Assembly (NCBI GenBank): GCA_034698045.1
Contig: JAQGAU010001246.1
Span: forward strand, 1-20,282
Source of the DNA: Paramacrobiotus richtersi
Lineage: Eukaryota; Tardigrada; Eutardigrada; Parachela; Macrobiotidae
Direction of reading: 5' to 3'
DNA: 20,282 nucleotides
Positions 9,401 through 18,470 of the stretch are shown here, piece after piece (positions within the stretch are counted from its first letter, which is position 1; each line of letters starts with the position of its first letter). Under the pieces are notes generated by a model. It had not been told where the DNA came from. It did not search any database and saw nothing but the letters and a program-made list of their open reading frames with translations. A program made the position numbers and the translations under genes.

Positions 9401-10173
9401 GTTCGCCAATGAAAATTATCAATAAAGACATGGGTGGCCCATGCCAAAGAAGCATGATCCGTTGGTGCCATGACTAATGTAGTCGGATATCGGTGGCGAT
9501 TGGTGAAGGCAGGATTACCCCCCAAACTAGAGAATGCGAGACTTCATATCGCCGCTGATCAGGACGAAACGGGTCTGAACTCACGATACAAACAGTGCGA
9601 TATTCCATTCTGAAAAAAATGAGCAAAGGGCTGTGTTTCTTCTCTGGTAAAAGTTGTACAGATTTACCTCGTGCAAAATCACCAAAAACGAGGGCTTCCG
9701 AACTGCATCCTAAATAAGACATTCAGGTTGTAGTGAATGTAAGTATTTTCAACAAATTGCAGCACGCAGGATGACTGTTGTATCGTGCAGGAAAATACAG
9801 TGATTACCGAAGCCACGCGTAATTAGTAATTACCGGGAGAAAAAAGAACCGTGGGTTCATCCGCTATCGTGGTAATCGATTTGGACGAATTCCCCAGTAC
9901 ATCAGCGATATTATCAGTGGCGCCAGCACAAGACAACGCTCCCGGACGGTAAATTGTGATCCGTGTGACATTACCGAAAATCCCACCGAATTTTTCATTG
10001 GCATCCGCAAAAGCTACATCGAATGCTGGTCCGGTCAGATGTATCCCCGACGATGGATTGTCGCCCACGTTGACCGTTATAATTCTCAACGGTGATCCGT
10101 GACTAAGCAGCACAACAATCCACTTGAAGGTCTGTACAATTGCAAGGATACGTGCAGAAAGTCCGATTTCCAT
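4767..10173 (-). CDS. Receptor guanylate cyclase, about 22 exons
   Basis: I rebuilt this gene by joining frames across GT-AG introns. Exons (high to low): 10173-9834, 9709-9668, 9609-9585, 9526-9207, 9151-9108, 9035-8997, 8920-8843, 8763-8629, 8544-8494, 8420-8247, 8180-8039, 7967-7892, 7828-7582, 7430-7232, 6903-6592, about 6453-6192, 6129-5916, 5852-5708, 5647-5599, 5509-5460, 5327-5227, 5045-4767. All phases agree; the 6591-6454 intron is the least certain. The protein is about 1,100 residues, normal for natriuretic-peptide-receptor-like and gcy-type cyclases: signal peptide, extracellular PBP1-fold domain, one membrane span, pseudokinase, coiled signalling helix, cyclase. The family makes cGMP at the plasma membrane on extracellular stimulation. 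Oddities: the first metal Asp of the cyclase is replaced, and the C-terminal tail is out of frame relative to paralogous relics. It sits between GPCR copies 1 and 0, same strand. Confidence 0.88.
6592..7828 (-). other. RGC pseudokinase domain (exons 13-15)
   Basis: Exons 13-15 give the kinase-homology domain. ISHGNIQNFRGLYFD matches the RHENL...G region of the N-lobe. LQYLKKSRLGFHGALCSLNC matches the catalytic-loop region, where HRD is replaced by HGA. AAAG stands where active kinases have DFG. WVAPEIL is the APE motif and AGDVFSLGVI the helix-F motif. The usual VAIK lysine region reads QILWVE. Family pseudokinases bind ATP and restrain the cyclase rather than phosphorylate; losses here are heavier than usual. 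The internal intron at 7231-6904 is the longest in the gene (328 bp). Confidence 0.8.
7892..7967 (-). other. RGC transmembrane exon
   Basis: A 76-bp exon between CAG acceptor and GTGAAA donor. Joined to its neighbours it encodes YLLYFGSGIGAILGTGVILF followed by TLLLK, a single hydrophobic span of about 22 residues right after the Cys-rich juxtamembrane segment. This is the position of the only membrane span in this family. Confidence 0.85.
8039..10173 (-). other. RGC extracellular ligand-binding part (exons 1-11)
   Basis: The Met at 10171-10173 opens a signal-like segment with hydrophobic core WIVVLL ending near SHGSP. Next come GPAFDVAFADANEKFGG and SCAGA, then PGCSSEALVFGDFAREWNIA, the usual PG-C-S-EA motif of the atrial natriuretic factor receptor fold, assembled from exons 1, 2 and 3. 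YPTTLVMAPTDHASLAWA, FHWRTVALICD, then IVFIYADLAIVRTFLI and LGMTQGEYVFL follow the standard second-lobe order. The membrane-proximal GGRSFVKNFYNRSF, GEFLINDRG and DAPKCGFRNDKC match the conserved hinge and juxtamembrane Cys region. Many N-glycosylation sequons (NVT, NSS, NGS, NST, NYT, NRS). Exon 3 is only 25 bp. Confidence 0.85.
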
Positions 10174-11098
10174 TCTGGATTGTTGGAAGAGGGTTGATCG
10201 TCAAATTACGAGATCTCTGCCAGAAAGTCAAGAAAATAATTACTATCAGATCGGATTTTCATACTGTAGAAACTCAGGCTGCAACCACTGGAAATGCGGA
10301 AGCGCGGTCTCACATAGTGCAATACCGGTATAAACTGGAATGTCTTATGAAAGGAAACTAGTTTCTTCTAACAATATTTTCATACACCTATGTACCATGT
10401 CCAGAATCCCAAATCATTTCTTACGAGCAATTATTAAATTTGATTGAGCAATTTACCTATCCTACCTGGTCGGATCAGCCAGTACCATTGGTTATAGATT
10501 TAGTTTATATAAAGACTTTATTGTCCGACGTCTGCGGGTCGACACTGAAACCAGGAAAAGCAGGCTACATGTTGGCAGTTAAAATCCTGCAGTAAAATTG
10601 AAGTAAACGCTGCCCATCGTCTTCGGAAAACGATTCACTGATGTGATCGAGCAAAGACGGAAAAATTACGTGCATCACAGATGCTGAAATCACGTTGAGA
10701 GCAGGGATTTCAACAGTAATGAACTCAATCTCAGAGTGATTAAGGTCAAACCTGTGCGAACGCCTGATCGTGCTTCTTTAGTCTTTACAAATTACAACTG
10801 CAGTTACAACTCCGTAGTGCCGGTTCTTCGGCGACGGTGGAGTGCATGATCTTCAATCCGCGTCAGCTGTTCAGCTTTGTGGTTGTACAGCTGTTCTGCA
10901 TTGGATTCTGCCATTCTGCACACAACTATGTGGGCATACGGATGTACAGACAAGGTGGTTTTTAGTTTTCTATGGTAGTTCACAGAATGTATGTAGTTTC
11001 TTGCTGCTTTCTTGCCACAGTATTTGCTAGTATCTTCACAAGCTAAAAATTCAGGGTCCATCCAGAAACCTGTTTATAAATGCCGTGCGGTGAAATCT
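10174..11098. other. Spacer between RGC start and GPCR copy 1 stop
   Basis: About 925 bp that should contain the cyclase promoter and the GPCR 3' untranslated region. Part of it (about 10590-10750) resembles 19800-19975, which lies at the same position downstream of GPCR copy 3. A minus-strand frame at 11061-10804 starts with ATG but has no recognised domain. Apart from the exon-like frame listed separately, I see nothing assignable. Confidence 0.5.
10565..10751 (-). other. Exon-like open frame of unknown function
   Basis: On the minus strand a CACAG acceptor-like site is followed by 62 open codons ending in TAG at 10567-10565, with a compositionally protein-like translation containing IEFITVEIPALNVI and FPSLLDHISESFSEDDGQRL. 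The copy at about 19800-19975 keeps FPRLLDHIRKSFSQDD in one frame but is otherwise broken. I do not recognise the family. It could be the last exon of a small gene carried in the unit, or part of a GPCR or cyclase transcript. It is not needed for the cyclase, whose signal peptide begins at 10173. Confidence 0.3.
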
Positions 11099-12214
11099 TT
11101 AACATTTGAAAAATCTTTTGCAAAAGTTCTGTTTCCATTCTCTGTTGAGACATATCATCAGTAGAGGATCAACGATAGTCTCCACATAGAAAAACAAGTA
11201 CGACAGTTGAAACAACACAAAGATGTTGTAATTTGGTACAAGAGCAAAACTAGCCAGACCGAACGCAGTGACGATTGGCATCCAGCAGATGATTGTCGAG
11301 AGAGTAATACAGAAGTACATTTTGTAAGCCGTTCGCTCCTCTACTTTCACGGAAACCAATCTGACCCTGTTTTCATTCGCATTGCCTCCATGTTTCGCGC
11401 TTTCAGCTGTAAATTGCAGGGAAATACTCGTTTCTTTGGACTGCTGCTCCATTCCGCTACGCTCGGTTCGCTTGTTTCGTTGTCCCGAAGTGTTAGCGCC
11501 CGTCCTGACCTTTCTATGGGACCGGCTTCTCACGTACAAAATTGTCGGGAACCCAGCCAAAATCAACAACATTGGGATAATCATGTAAAGAATGGTGCAG
11601 GCCGCACTGAGTTCCTTCATTTTACTGGTGTCCATGAAGCATCGCCCCGCCATCTTGTTGACCGGTTGGCGATAGTACAGTGCATCCAGGATCACCGCTG
11701 CATCTGGTAGCGTATTAGCGTACAACCACGATACAACACACATTGTAACAGCTACTTTTTTCGTGTGGTGAATCCGGTAAACGTGCGGAAAAATAACGGC
11801 CCATACGCGGTTGATAGTAATTACCAAATGAGACAAAATCACAACGGCTAATGACGTTATCTGGGTGTAATTAAAGATGGTGCAGCACGCTGGACTATCC
11901 CGTATGGATGGATAAATCTTCATGAGGAAAAGGATCAATGGAGGCGGGATATTGTGGTACAAATTGGCAAGTAATAGATTGACCAGGTAGACATTGAAAG
12001 CGGAGAGCTGGATGCGACCTGAACTAATGATTACGGACAGCACCCCGATGTTACTCAGAGTGCCGAACGTAAATCCGAAAAGGTCAGTCACTGTTGCTAA
12101 AGTCCATGTTGGCAGAGTAGTTTGATTAGTGTGGACATTTGACGTCTTATTATCCAGGGAAACACTGTCAGACAAGTTCCTTGGTGCACAAGACACGGTA
12201 AAAGACAGATTCAT
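11099..12214 (-). CDS. Class A GPCR, copy 1 (full length, single exon)
   Basis: An intronless 371-residue receptor. The N-tail has sequons at Asn2, 13, 22 and 30. Seven hydrophobic spans lie at about 43-66, 75-99, 110-141, 152-175, 203-228, 297-324 and 328-354, then helix 8 (NREWKQNF). Class A landmarks: Asn55 in TM1 (LSNIGVL), Trp163 in TM4, CWMP (310-313) in TM6, and Cys110/111 and Cys192 as a likely disulfide pair. Departures: the sodium-site Asp of TM2 is Asn84 (LLANL), DRY is NRV (135-137), and NPxxY is DPLLM (349-353). The third intracellular loop (229-296) is long and rich in Ser, Thr and Arg. Such receptors couple to G proteins at the plasma membrane; ligand unknown. It lies upstream, in transcription order, of the guanylate cyclase on the same strand. 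Confidence 0.93.
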   Translation of the reverse strand: MNLSFTVSCAPRNLSDSVSLDNKTSNVHTNQTTLPTWTLATVTDLFGFTFGTLSNIGVLSVIISSGRIQLSAFNVYLVNLLLANLYHNIPPPLILFLMKIYPSIRDSPACCTIFNYTQITSLAVVILSHLVITINRVWAVIFPHVYRIHHTKKVAVTMCVVSWLYANTLPDAAVILDALYYRQPVNKMAGRCFMDTSKMKELSAACTILYMIIPMLLILAGFPTILYVRSRSHRKVRTGANTSGQRNKRTERSGMEQQSKETSISLQFTAESAKHGGNANENRVRLVSVKVEERTAYKMYFCITLSTIICWMPIVTAFGLASFALVPNYNIFVLFQLSYLFFYVETIVDPLLMICLNREWKQNFCKRFFKC

Positions 12215-13180
12215 CGTAAACCGATAGAATCAGCAAAAATTCAAATTACATTTTACGGAACACACAATCTTCGGAGTCTGTGATTTAGGAAATATGTAAC
12301 AGTTAGTAAAGTTACAAGCAAAAGGCGCACGCAGTCTCGCAAATGCCAGATATATTGGATTAATGATGTGCTGTTTACGAGATTTATATGCAGAATTTAT
12401 GCTACTAGACAACAGAGCAGTCAATGAATTCTGCAGTGCAGCATCTGTGGATCAAATCAGCTATATCACATCGTTTCCTTAATGATTCCCGTGGAATTGT
12501 CGTTTCTGTTAGGGCATTATCCTCTTCGGTTGGATTGGTCCTGAAATTTTCAATTACTATTACAGTATGTGTTGTTGGTAAGTTGAACTTCAGCTGCATG
12601 ACATATTGTAGCGCGCAAGTCCAATACGGTTTTGCAAAATAATCCGGTTTACTCTCTGAATAGAAAAGCTGAACAAGTGCACCAGTAAACAAGAGTTCTT
12701 TGTTGAAATTGATCAGGGAGCGCGTGCTGGAGAATTAAATTCCGATGCACTCGACGTCAACCCTAGAGTCTGGTCTATAATTAAAATAGAAGCCTAGCAA
12801 GTTGATCACACAGCACAGACGTAATATCCCAAAATGAATAGAGAAATATGATTATATCAGAAAAAGTATAATTATAATAAAGAACAAATACCACTGCCAG
12901 TAACAAATACCGCAACGGAAGCGGCCACCCGTATGACAGCAAGCCTCAACTTGATTCCGGCCCACGAAGCTGTGTACCTGCCGCGGATTAGTATGGATTC
13001 TGTAACAGTCTGTGCGAGTATTGTACAAGTTGAGAACAAGTTCGTCCGCAAGAAAGCTCACTAATCTGTCATTTCTGTGCTTTTTGAACTGCCGTTTCAT
13101 TGTTTTCATGTACCATCGTAACTGCAGTGCATTTCTATCATTAAAAAACTTGAGAACAAACCGTTCCTACATATAAGAAA
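12215..13180. other. Upstream region of GPCR copy 1
   Basis: No gene seen. It aligns with 206-1020 and, less well, with 17064-17970, including the conserved blocks at 12719-12787 and 12797-12838. It contains an extra stretch of about 100 bp (about 12495-12600) relative to copy 0. Similarity to the other units fades near 13060, after which DNA unique to this unit begins. Confidence 0.55.
12719..12838 (-). promoter_or_regulatory. Highly conserved block upstream of GPCR copy 1
   Basis: Counterpart of the block at 607-733, almost unchanged over the 66 bases 12720-12785, with TGACGTC on the gene strand at 12753-12759. It lies about 505-625 bp before the start codon. Conservation above the coding level suggests a functional promoter or leader element, but gene conversion would look the same. 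Confidence 0.4.
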
Positions 13181-13183
13181 AAA

Positions 13184-13393
13184 CTAAAAAAGATATCCCG
13201 CGCCGAGCGGTGCAACCGGTGCAGCAGGTTCTTCGATGGGCGATGCCAACGTAATTGAAGAAAAACTGTCCATGATGTCTTGTGCCGACATATCGAGAAG
13301 CAAAGAAAAGATTTTACCCGCAATCTGTTGACTCGCCTGCGCGAGAGTAACCTCCCCGGTCGAAAGAAGCTTTGCTCTGTGTTGCAGGTGCAC
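13184..13393 (-). other. Exon-like frame, unidentified
   Basis: An open minus-strand frame of about 69 codons whose translation (GEVTLAQASQQIAGKIFSLL, then DMSAQDIMDSF, then a Pro/Ala-rich end) looks like real protein, ending in TAG at 13186-13184. It has no ATG at its start and no recognised family. It lies in DNA unique to this unit and could be an exon or a processed fragment of another gene. Confidence 0.25.
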
Positions 13394-14127
13394 CCTGAAC
13401 CTTTGCCTGTTACCTATTTACACCAGCTTACTAAACCAACACCATCTAGAACAACTTTCGACGACCAAAAAGGTCACATAATAGTAAAACTAGCCTTTGT
13501 AGCGACAATTTTCAGATATGATCAGGGTCACAAAAATAACACCAAAACCAAAAAGGTCAACAAAATCAAAAAAATCACCTTTAATGTTAGGAACACCGAA
13601 ATGTACCGTGAGATACATGCCCGGGTGTGTCTGCGGACACACTTTGGCTTGTAACTGCTAGCCATTAGCCAGAAATTCACGACCACATTTTATCGACTGA
13701 AAAATTTTTGCGCTGTACGGAGACTTTTTCGGAGAGATTTTCATAATTTTGTTGATCTTCTATTTTGTTTTATAATATAGCGAGCAATTGCGAGTTACAT
13801 GTTAATAACATTTTTATCACGATACGTATTACTCGCTAGTGATGAGTCGTCACGTGCTGCACGCGGCAGGGCGAATGGCAGTGCATGAGTGCAGGCTGCA
13901 TAAGCGCACATCACGTTACCGACGCCATGCTGAATTGCTGATTCCGCGGCCACGATGTAAACGGCAAACAGGCATCATGGTTGCTCTTCGTTTGTTATTG
14001 TAATCAAGACCGCATATCGAATTCGGATAACGTCACAAGAAGGTTCAGATTCCTTTCTCCGTATTTATTTTGATATCATTTCTATAGACGTTTTGAGGTA
14101 CTTCGTTCGGTGGCTCGACCGTGCACC
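13394..14127. other. Upstream region of the MATH-BTB gene
   Basis: No gene recognised. The first half contains A-rich low-complexity DNA around 13530-13580. From about 13850 it becomes CpG-richer (for example 13850-13970), with a CACGTG at 13852-13857, which may mark the promoter of the plus-strand gene starting at 14128. Promoter role is inference. Confidence 0.3.
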
Positions 14128-15044
14128 ATGGCTGCCCCAGCGCTGTCAAGGAAGGCTGTAAATCTACTGTACGAGATCTCGACCGAGCACTTCATCTGCA
14201 AGGAGTTCCCGACTTCGACTAACAACTACTCGGCGACATATGCTGCTGATATTCTGGTACACGAACAACCAGAATATCCGGATATACCTGCATCCAGCTG
14301 GACTGTGCTACTGAAAATCTCTGGTGGCCAAGCGTCTGTATTCATGGGTCTAAAGGAAGTTAAGGAAGCTGGCGCAACGTCCGCAAATACGGTAATGGTC
14401 AACTGGAAAGTTGGATTGGACGGCGAGGTATTTACGGACGAATTGAACAGAATGCGTGGGTGCCGGCCGTCGTTAATCCCGCAGGAGCCCTCTCTGGACT
14501 TTTAACGTCGTGTGCGAATCCATGTGGCAAGTACCATTGTCGTCTCTATCAGCTGCAGAAAGGGCTGAATGTGTGTGTTAGCTTGACATTCGTGGTGGAG
14601 AAAGCTGCGCGAAAGGATCTGGAGTATCTCCTGGATTCGCACTTATTCTCCGACTGCACCCTGGTATGTGGAAGGAAAAAACTGCCCGCTCATCGCGCCC
14701 TTCTTGCTGCCCAGTCGCCCGTGTTTACTGCCATGTTCCAGAATGAGCTGATGGAGAAGTCTTCAGGAATCTGTAGGATCAATGATATTCGTTCGGAAGT
14801 TCTAGAAGCACTGGTGCAGCACGCGTATACTCGAGCTCCACTGAAAACCGATGGGACACTACTGGAACTGTGGACTGCGGCTGACAAGTACGATATGCAG
14901 GAACTGCGTTCCCAATGCGGGCACACTATGTTGCAGGCTGTCACCGCTGACAATGCATTCAAGTATTTGTGCTTTGCTGAAGAGCATGGGCTGAAGAATC
15001 TCAGAGCCGAAGCTGCGAAGTGTATTACGCAGCATCCTTTGTAG
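14128..15044 (+). CDS. MATH-BTB (speckle-type POZ-like) protein, split or interrupted reading frame
   Basis: The ATG at 14128 sits in an ideal accATGg context. The first frame carries a MATH-like stretch (SWTVLLKISGGQASVFMGL, then TVMVNWKVGLDGE). The second frame, ending TAG at 15042-15044, has a BTB/POZ domain: LLDSHLFSDCTLVCG, LPAHRALLAAQSPVFTAMFQ, HAYTRAP, LWTAADKYDMQELRSQC, plus the start of the following helices. Such proteins recruit substrates to Cullin-3 ubiquitin ligases. The frames differ; a phase-0 intron 14428-14558 (GAG|GTATTT to CTGCAG|AAA) joins them into about 261 residues but would skip part of the MATH domain, so a frame-breaking mutation is also possible. The C-terminus is shorter than SPOP. 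It is the only host gene on the plus strand here and is surrounded by array DNA. Confidence 0.75.
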
Positions 15045-15684
15045 ATGCGGGTTCGTTAGCTGCGTTCGTCAGTCTTCGATGAAAGTGAATGGCGTGTGTA
15101 CGAAAACGCGTTGCGCGAAACTTATTACTTCTATGATAGATGCTTGTAAATATACTTATGCTTGCAACAGCACCCGGCACAAAATACTGCATTCAAGGTT
15201 TTGTGCAGACTTCAAGTTTTTTTTTCTGGAGCGTATTACTTTTTGATTGGTATTTCTTTCGCATGTTCGGAATGTAAGTTGCTTCATGCATTATGATAGT
15301 CTGAGCATGGTACGAAGTCACTGCCAGAAGTCCATATTATTGCACTGATGTTTTCACAGATGCGGTTTCGAACTCTTGTAAACAACCATAAAAAAAGCCT
15401 AGCAATGTTTTTGCGTTTCGTGAGAGTGCATGAATGGCATCCACAAAGAGCGACGGCCAGTCCGTACACTGTACACAAACCACTTGTACAGTATTAAACG
15501 TGTACCTGCTCAGCTACATATGATTAATTATTATGACTTGAGCCCAGAACAGACATGTACGTTTTCACTGACCGCAGTTGGGCCTGATAAATTATTATAA
15601 CCGGCAGGTGGAAAATACAAACACAAAACATATTTTGTACGATTCTTAAGTTGCAGCCCTAATGAACAAAGACCATCTTAGAAG
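15045..15684. other. Spacer after the MATH-BTB gene
   Basis: No gene seen. Short open frames have no recognisable content. A T-rich run lies near 15217-15226. Array DNA resumes by about 15685 with the cyclase relic. Confidence 0.4.
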
Positions 15685-15789
15685 TTAGACAGCTGCAAAT
15701 AAGATGTTAAATGCAGAATCCTTAGAGCCGATTTCCTTGTCCACGGAATCGGCCAGAGTCAACCAAAATGTTTCGCAGAGGCCTCTTCC
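15685..15789 (-). pseudogene. Relic last exon of a receptor guanylate cyclase
   Basis: After a TTGCAG acceptor-like site, the minus strand encodes GRGLCETFWL followed by a 24-residue tail (TLADSVDKEIG...) and a TAA at 15687-15685. The first ten residues match exon 22 of the full cyclase (GKGLCETFWL). No upstream cyclase exons exist: the GPCR copy 2 stop codon lies only about 165 bp away on the exon's 5' side. The rest of this cyclase was deleted, leaving the exon frame open by chance or recency. Its tail frame shows what the ancestral C-terminus probably looked like. Confidence 0.65.
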
Positions 15790-15953
15790 CTGCAATACGC
15801 ATTCTACTCGTATTTGTAGAAGTGCAACGGACGTGCACAGCGAAAACAATTAATTCCAGTCGGTCAGGTCACAACTGTTACACTGTACATGCCCGGGGCT
15901 CGACGTACTTCGTCCATTAAACACTGGCGCCGAGCGTCGCGATCCTTATTACC

Positions 15954-17063
15954 TTAGTGTTTGAAAAATTTGTAAAAATTCCGCTTCCATTCTCTGTTGA
16001 GACAAATCATAAGTATAGGATCAACGATAGTCTCCACATAGAAAAACAAATACGACAGTTGGAACAACACAAAGATGTTGTAATTTGGTACAAGAGCAAA
16101 GCTAGCCAGACCGAACGCAGTGACGATTGGCATCCAGCAGATGATTGTCGAAAGGGTAAGACAGAAGTACATTTTATATGCCGTTCGCTCTTCGACCTTC
16201 ACGGAAACCAATCTGACTCGGTCTAAACCCGCATTACTTTCAGGTATCGCGCTTTCCGCTGTAAGCTGGAGTGAAATACTTGTTTCTTTATACTGTTGCT
16301 CCATTCCTTTGCGCTCGGTGCGCTTCCGTTGTCCCGAAGTGCCAGCGCCCGTCGTGACCTTTTTGTGGGATCGGTTTCTCACGTACAAAATTGTGGGAAA
16401 CCCAATCAGAATCAGTAACAATGGGATAATCATGTAAAACACAGTGCAGGCCCCACTGACTTCCTTCATTTTGCTGTTGTCCATGTAGCATCGTCCCGCC
16501 ATCTTGTTGACTGGTTGGCGATAGTACAATGCATCCAGAATCACCGCTGCATCCAGTAGCGTATTAGCGTACAACCACGCTACAACACACAATGCAACAG
16601 CAACTTTCTTCGTGTGATGAGACCGGTAGAAGTGCGGAAAGATGACGGCCCATACACGGTTGATAGTAATTACCAAGTGAGACAAAATCACAACGGCTAT
16701 GGACGTTATCTGGGTGTAATTTAGGATAGTGCAACACGCTGGACTATCCCGTACGGATGGGTAAATTTTCATAAGAAAAAGGATCAACGGATGCGGGATA
16801 TTGTGGTACAAATTGGAAAGTAACAGATTGATTAAGTAGACGTGAAAAGCAGAGAGCTGAATGCGACGGGAAGAAACGATAACGGACAGTACCCCAATGT
16901 TACTCAGAGTGCCGATTGTGAATCCGAACAGGTCATTCACAGTTGCTAACGTCCATGTTGACTGAGTGGATTGATTATTGTGGACATTAGACGTCCTGTT
17001 ATCCAGGAAAATACTGTCAGACACATTTTCGTGCACGCTGGCGACCGTGAATGACAAGTTCAT
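15954..17063 (-). CDS. Class A GPCR, copy 2 (full length, single exon)
   Basis: A 369-residue receptor nearly collinear with copy 1. I chose the Met at 17063-17061 (MNLSFTV), conserved in copies 0 and 1, over the in-frame Met eight codons upstream. Same layout: glycosylated N-tail, seven spans, long polar third intracellular loop, NREWKRNF helix 8. The same unusual motifs recur: SNLYH at the helix-2 sodium site (no Asp), NRV for DRY, DPILM for NPxxY, with CWMP kept. Differences from copy 1 concentrate in the N-tail and third loop, as expected if ligand and effector contacts diverge while the core is kept. No stop or frameshift. Confidence 0.93.
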   Translation of the reverse strand: MNLSFTVASVHENVSDSIFLDNRTSNVHNNQSTQSTWTLATVNDLFGFTIGTLSNIGVLSVIVSSRRIQLSAFHVYLINLLLSNLYHNIPHPLILFLMKIYPSVRDSPACCTILNYTQITSIAVVILSHLVITINRVWAVIFPHFYRSHHTKKVAVALCVVAWLYANTLLDAAVILDALYYRQPVNKMAGRCYMDNSKMKEVSGACTVFYMIIPLLLILIGFPTILYVRNRSHKKVTTGAGTSGQRKRTERKGMEQQYKETSISLQLTAESAIPESNAGLDRVRLVSVKVEERTAYKMYFCLTLSTIICWMPIVTAFGLASFALVPNYNIFVLFQLSYLFFYVETIVDPILMICLNREWKRNFYKFFKH

Positions 17064-18202
17064 CGTAGAACGATGAAAAATTAACAAAAATCCAAATTAT
17101 ATATTACAGTTGACGTCGGTCTTCGATGCTGTGTTTTAGGAAATGCGTTACAGTATACAAAATGACAAAATCTTATGGGCATTGGGTATTAAGGTTACAA
17201 ACATAAGCGGTCTCGTAACTCGCCAAGTATACATATAGATAGGAGATCTGAAGATCAGAACAGCAATAAAGGTTACATATATATATATAGGAGATGAGCT
17301 GAATTTATGCAAGTGGATTACAAATCTATTATGTACATAGCATGTTATGCCCTTCTGCAAAGCAGCTTGTGTTGATCAGGACAACCGTCTTGGTAATATC
17401 GCATTGCTTCCCTACCATAGTAGTCCTGTGGTTTATCGCTTTGTTAAGACATAATCTTGTTGGTTACCGACCCTCAAATTTTCAGTCACAGTCACTTGTA
17501 TTGAAAAATTATCATTGGTAAATCGAGGCTCAGGTGTGTTACAAACAATTCAAAACTCCAATATTGATCTGCAAAATCTCCGGCTTATCCTAGAAAACTG
17601 AACGAGCGCAGCAGGAAACATCTTTGTTAAAATTCATCTGGAGGCGCATGCGTGGGAAGAATAAAATTTAATGTCGATGCGCTCGTCTTCAACCTTGAGC
17701 CTACGTACATGACGTAATGAAAATCGGAGTCTAGCGAGTTCATCACACAGCAACGGACGTTAATATCCCAAAATGAATAGATAACTATCTTATTATCAGT
17801 GCAAGAAAGAACAAAGACCTAATACCTCTAATTCGGCAGTACTGTAACAGCTAGATCCCGCGGCAGTACTGTAACAGATAGATCCTGCAACGGGAACCCC
17901 CGTTCATATGACTCAACTCCTCGACTTAATTCCGGCCCACCAGGCTTTGTATCTATACCACATCAGCGGCCGCAATCGCACACGTACTGCAAGGATGCGA
18001 TATCGAAACGGTGCGATATGGCATGGAAACTGGCGTTATCCCAACCGGCGCGGGTTACAGCGTAGTCAGGCAACCCGAGACTAGGCGGTGATCACACAGT
18101 CGTTAATAACTTGCAAAATGCCCATCGCAGCGATATATACTTGACCAAGCCTGTTTACTGGCTGCAGCCGAAGAGTCCGCGGTATGGCTACGATCTCTGT
18201 CA
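17064..18202. other. Upstream region of GPCR copy 2
   Basis: No gene seen. Weakly aligned to the upstream regions of copies 0 and 1; the block with CACACAGCAA and ATATCCCAAAATGAATAG recurs at 17742-17780. A short TA-rich run lies at 17278-17290. The highly conserved 66-base block found in the other two is eroded here (about 17640-17720). Confidence 0.5.
17835..17888. repeat. 27-bp tandem duplication
   Basis: Two adjacent copies of a 27-base unit beginning GGCAGTACTGTAACAG, at 17835-17861 and 17862-17888, differing at two positions. The corresponding upstream DNA of copy 1 has no such doubling. Confidence 0.85.
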
Positions 18203-18470
18203 GTGAACTCTCCTAGCAGTCATTTGACTCGGCGACCAGTGGGTCTTGCGCACCAATGTATTTGCGGTCAGGAAGCTAAACGAACGGGAATATCACGCTC
18301 TAATGTGCAAAAACAGCGCAGGCATCGTGCTGCTCTGTACAGCAAGGTCAAGTCGACATTTGCCGGGTATGAACCGATCGCGAACTACAACTACCATGCG
18401 TATCCCAGACAGCATGTTAGATATTTTGCTTGCCGTCGTTCCTGTCCCATGTGGACTAATTTGTCATAAG
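18203..18470 (+). pseudogene. Second decayed R2-like endonuclease fragment
   Basis: Across two frames the DNA encodes HQCICGQEA, EYHALMCKNSAG and RHRAALYSKVKSTFAG, which line up with the zinc-knuckle and following helix of the intact retroelement protein (HRCRCGEIV, GLHGLSCLKCSG, RHSRLNDVIQRGLGSA). At least one frameshift separates the pieces. The RTNVFA...LNE portion is shared with the fragment at 1503-1746. A conserved CPM(W/C)TN stretch at the 3' side recurs at 4677-4694, beyond the young insertion. Confidence 0.5.

Noticed and set aside
13280..13654. 124-codon plus-strand frame rich in lysine
   Set aside because: It lacks an ATG start, runs through A-rich low-complexity sequence and resembles nothing known to me.
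17064..17087. Upstream in-frame Met giving GPCR copy 2 eight extra residues
   Set aside because: The extension is absent from copies 0 and 1, and MNLSFTV is the shared start.
17278..17290. Short TA microsatellite
   Set aside because: Too short to be notable; no sign of expansion or function.
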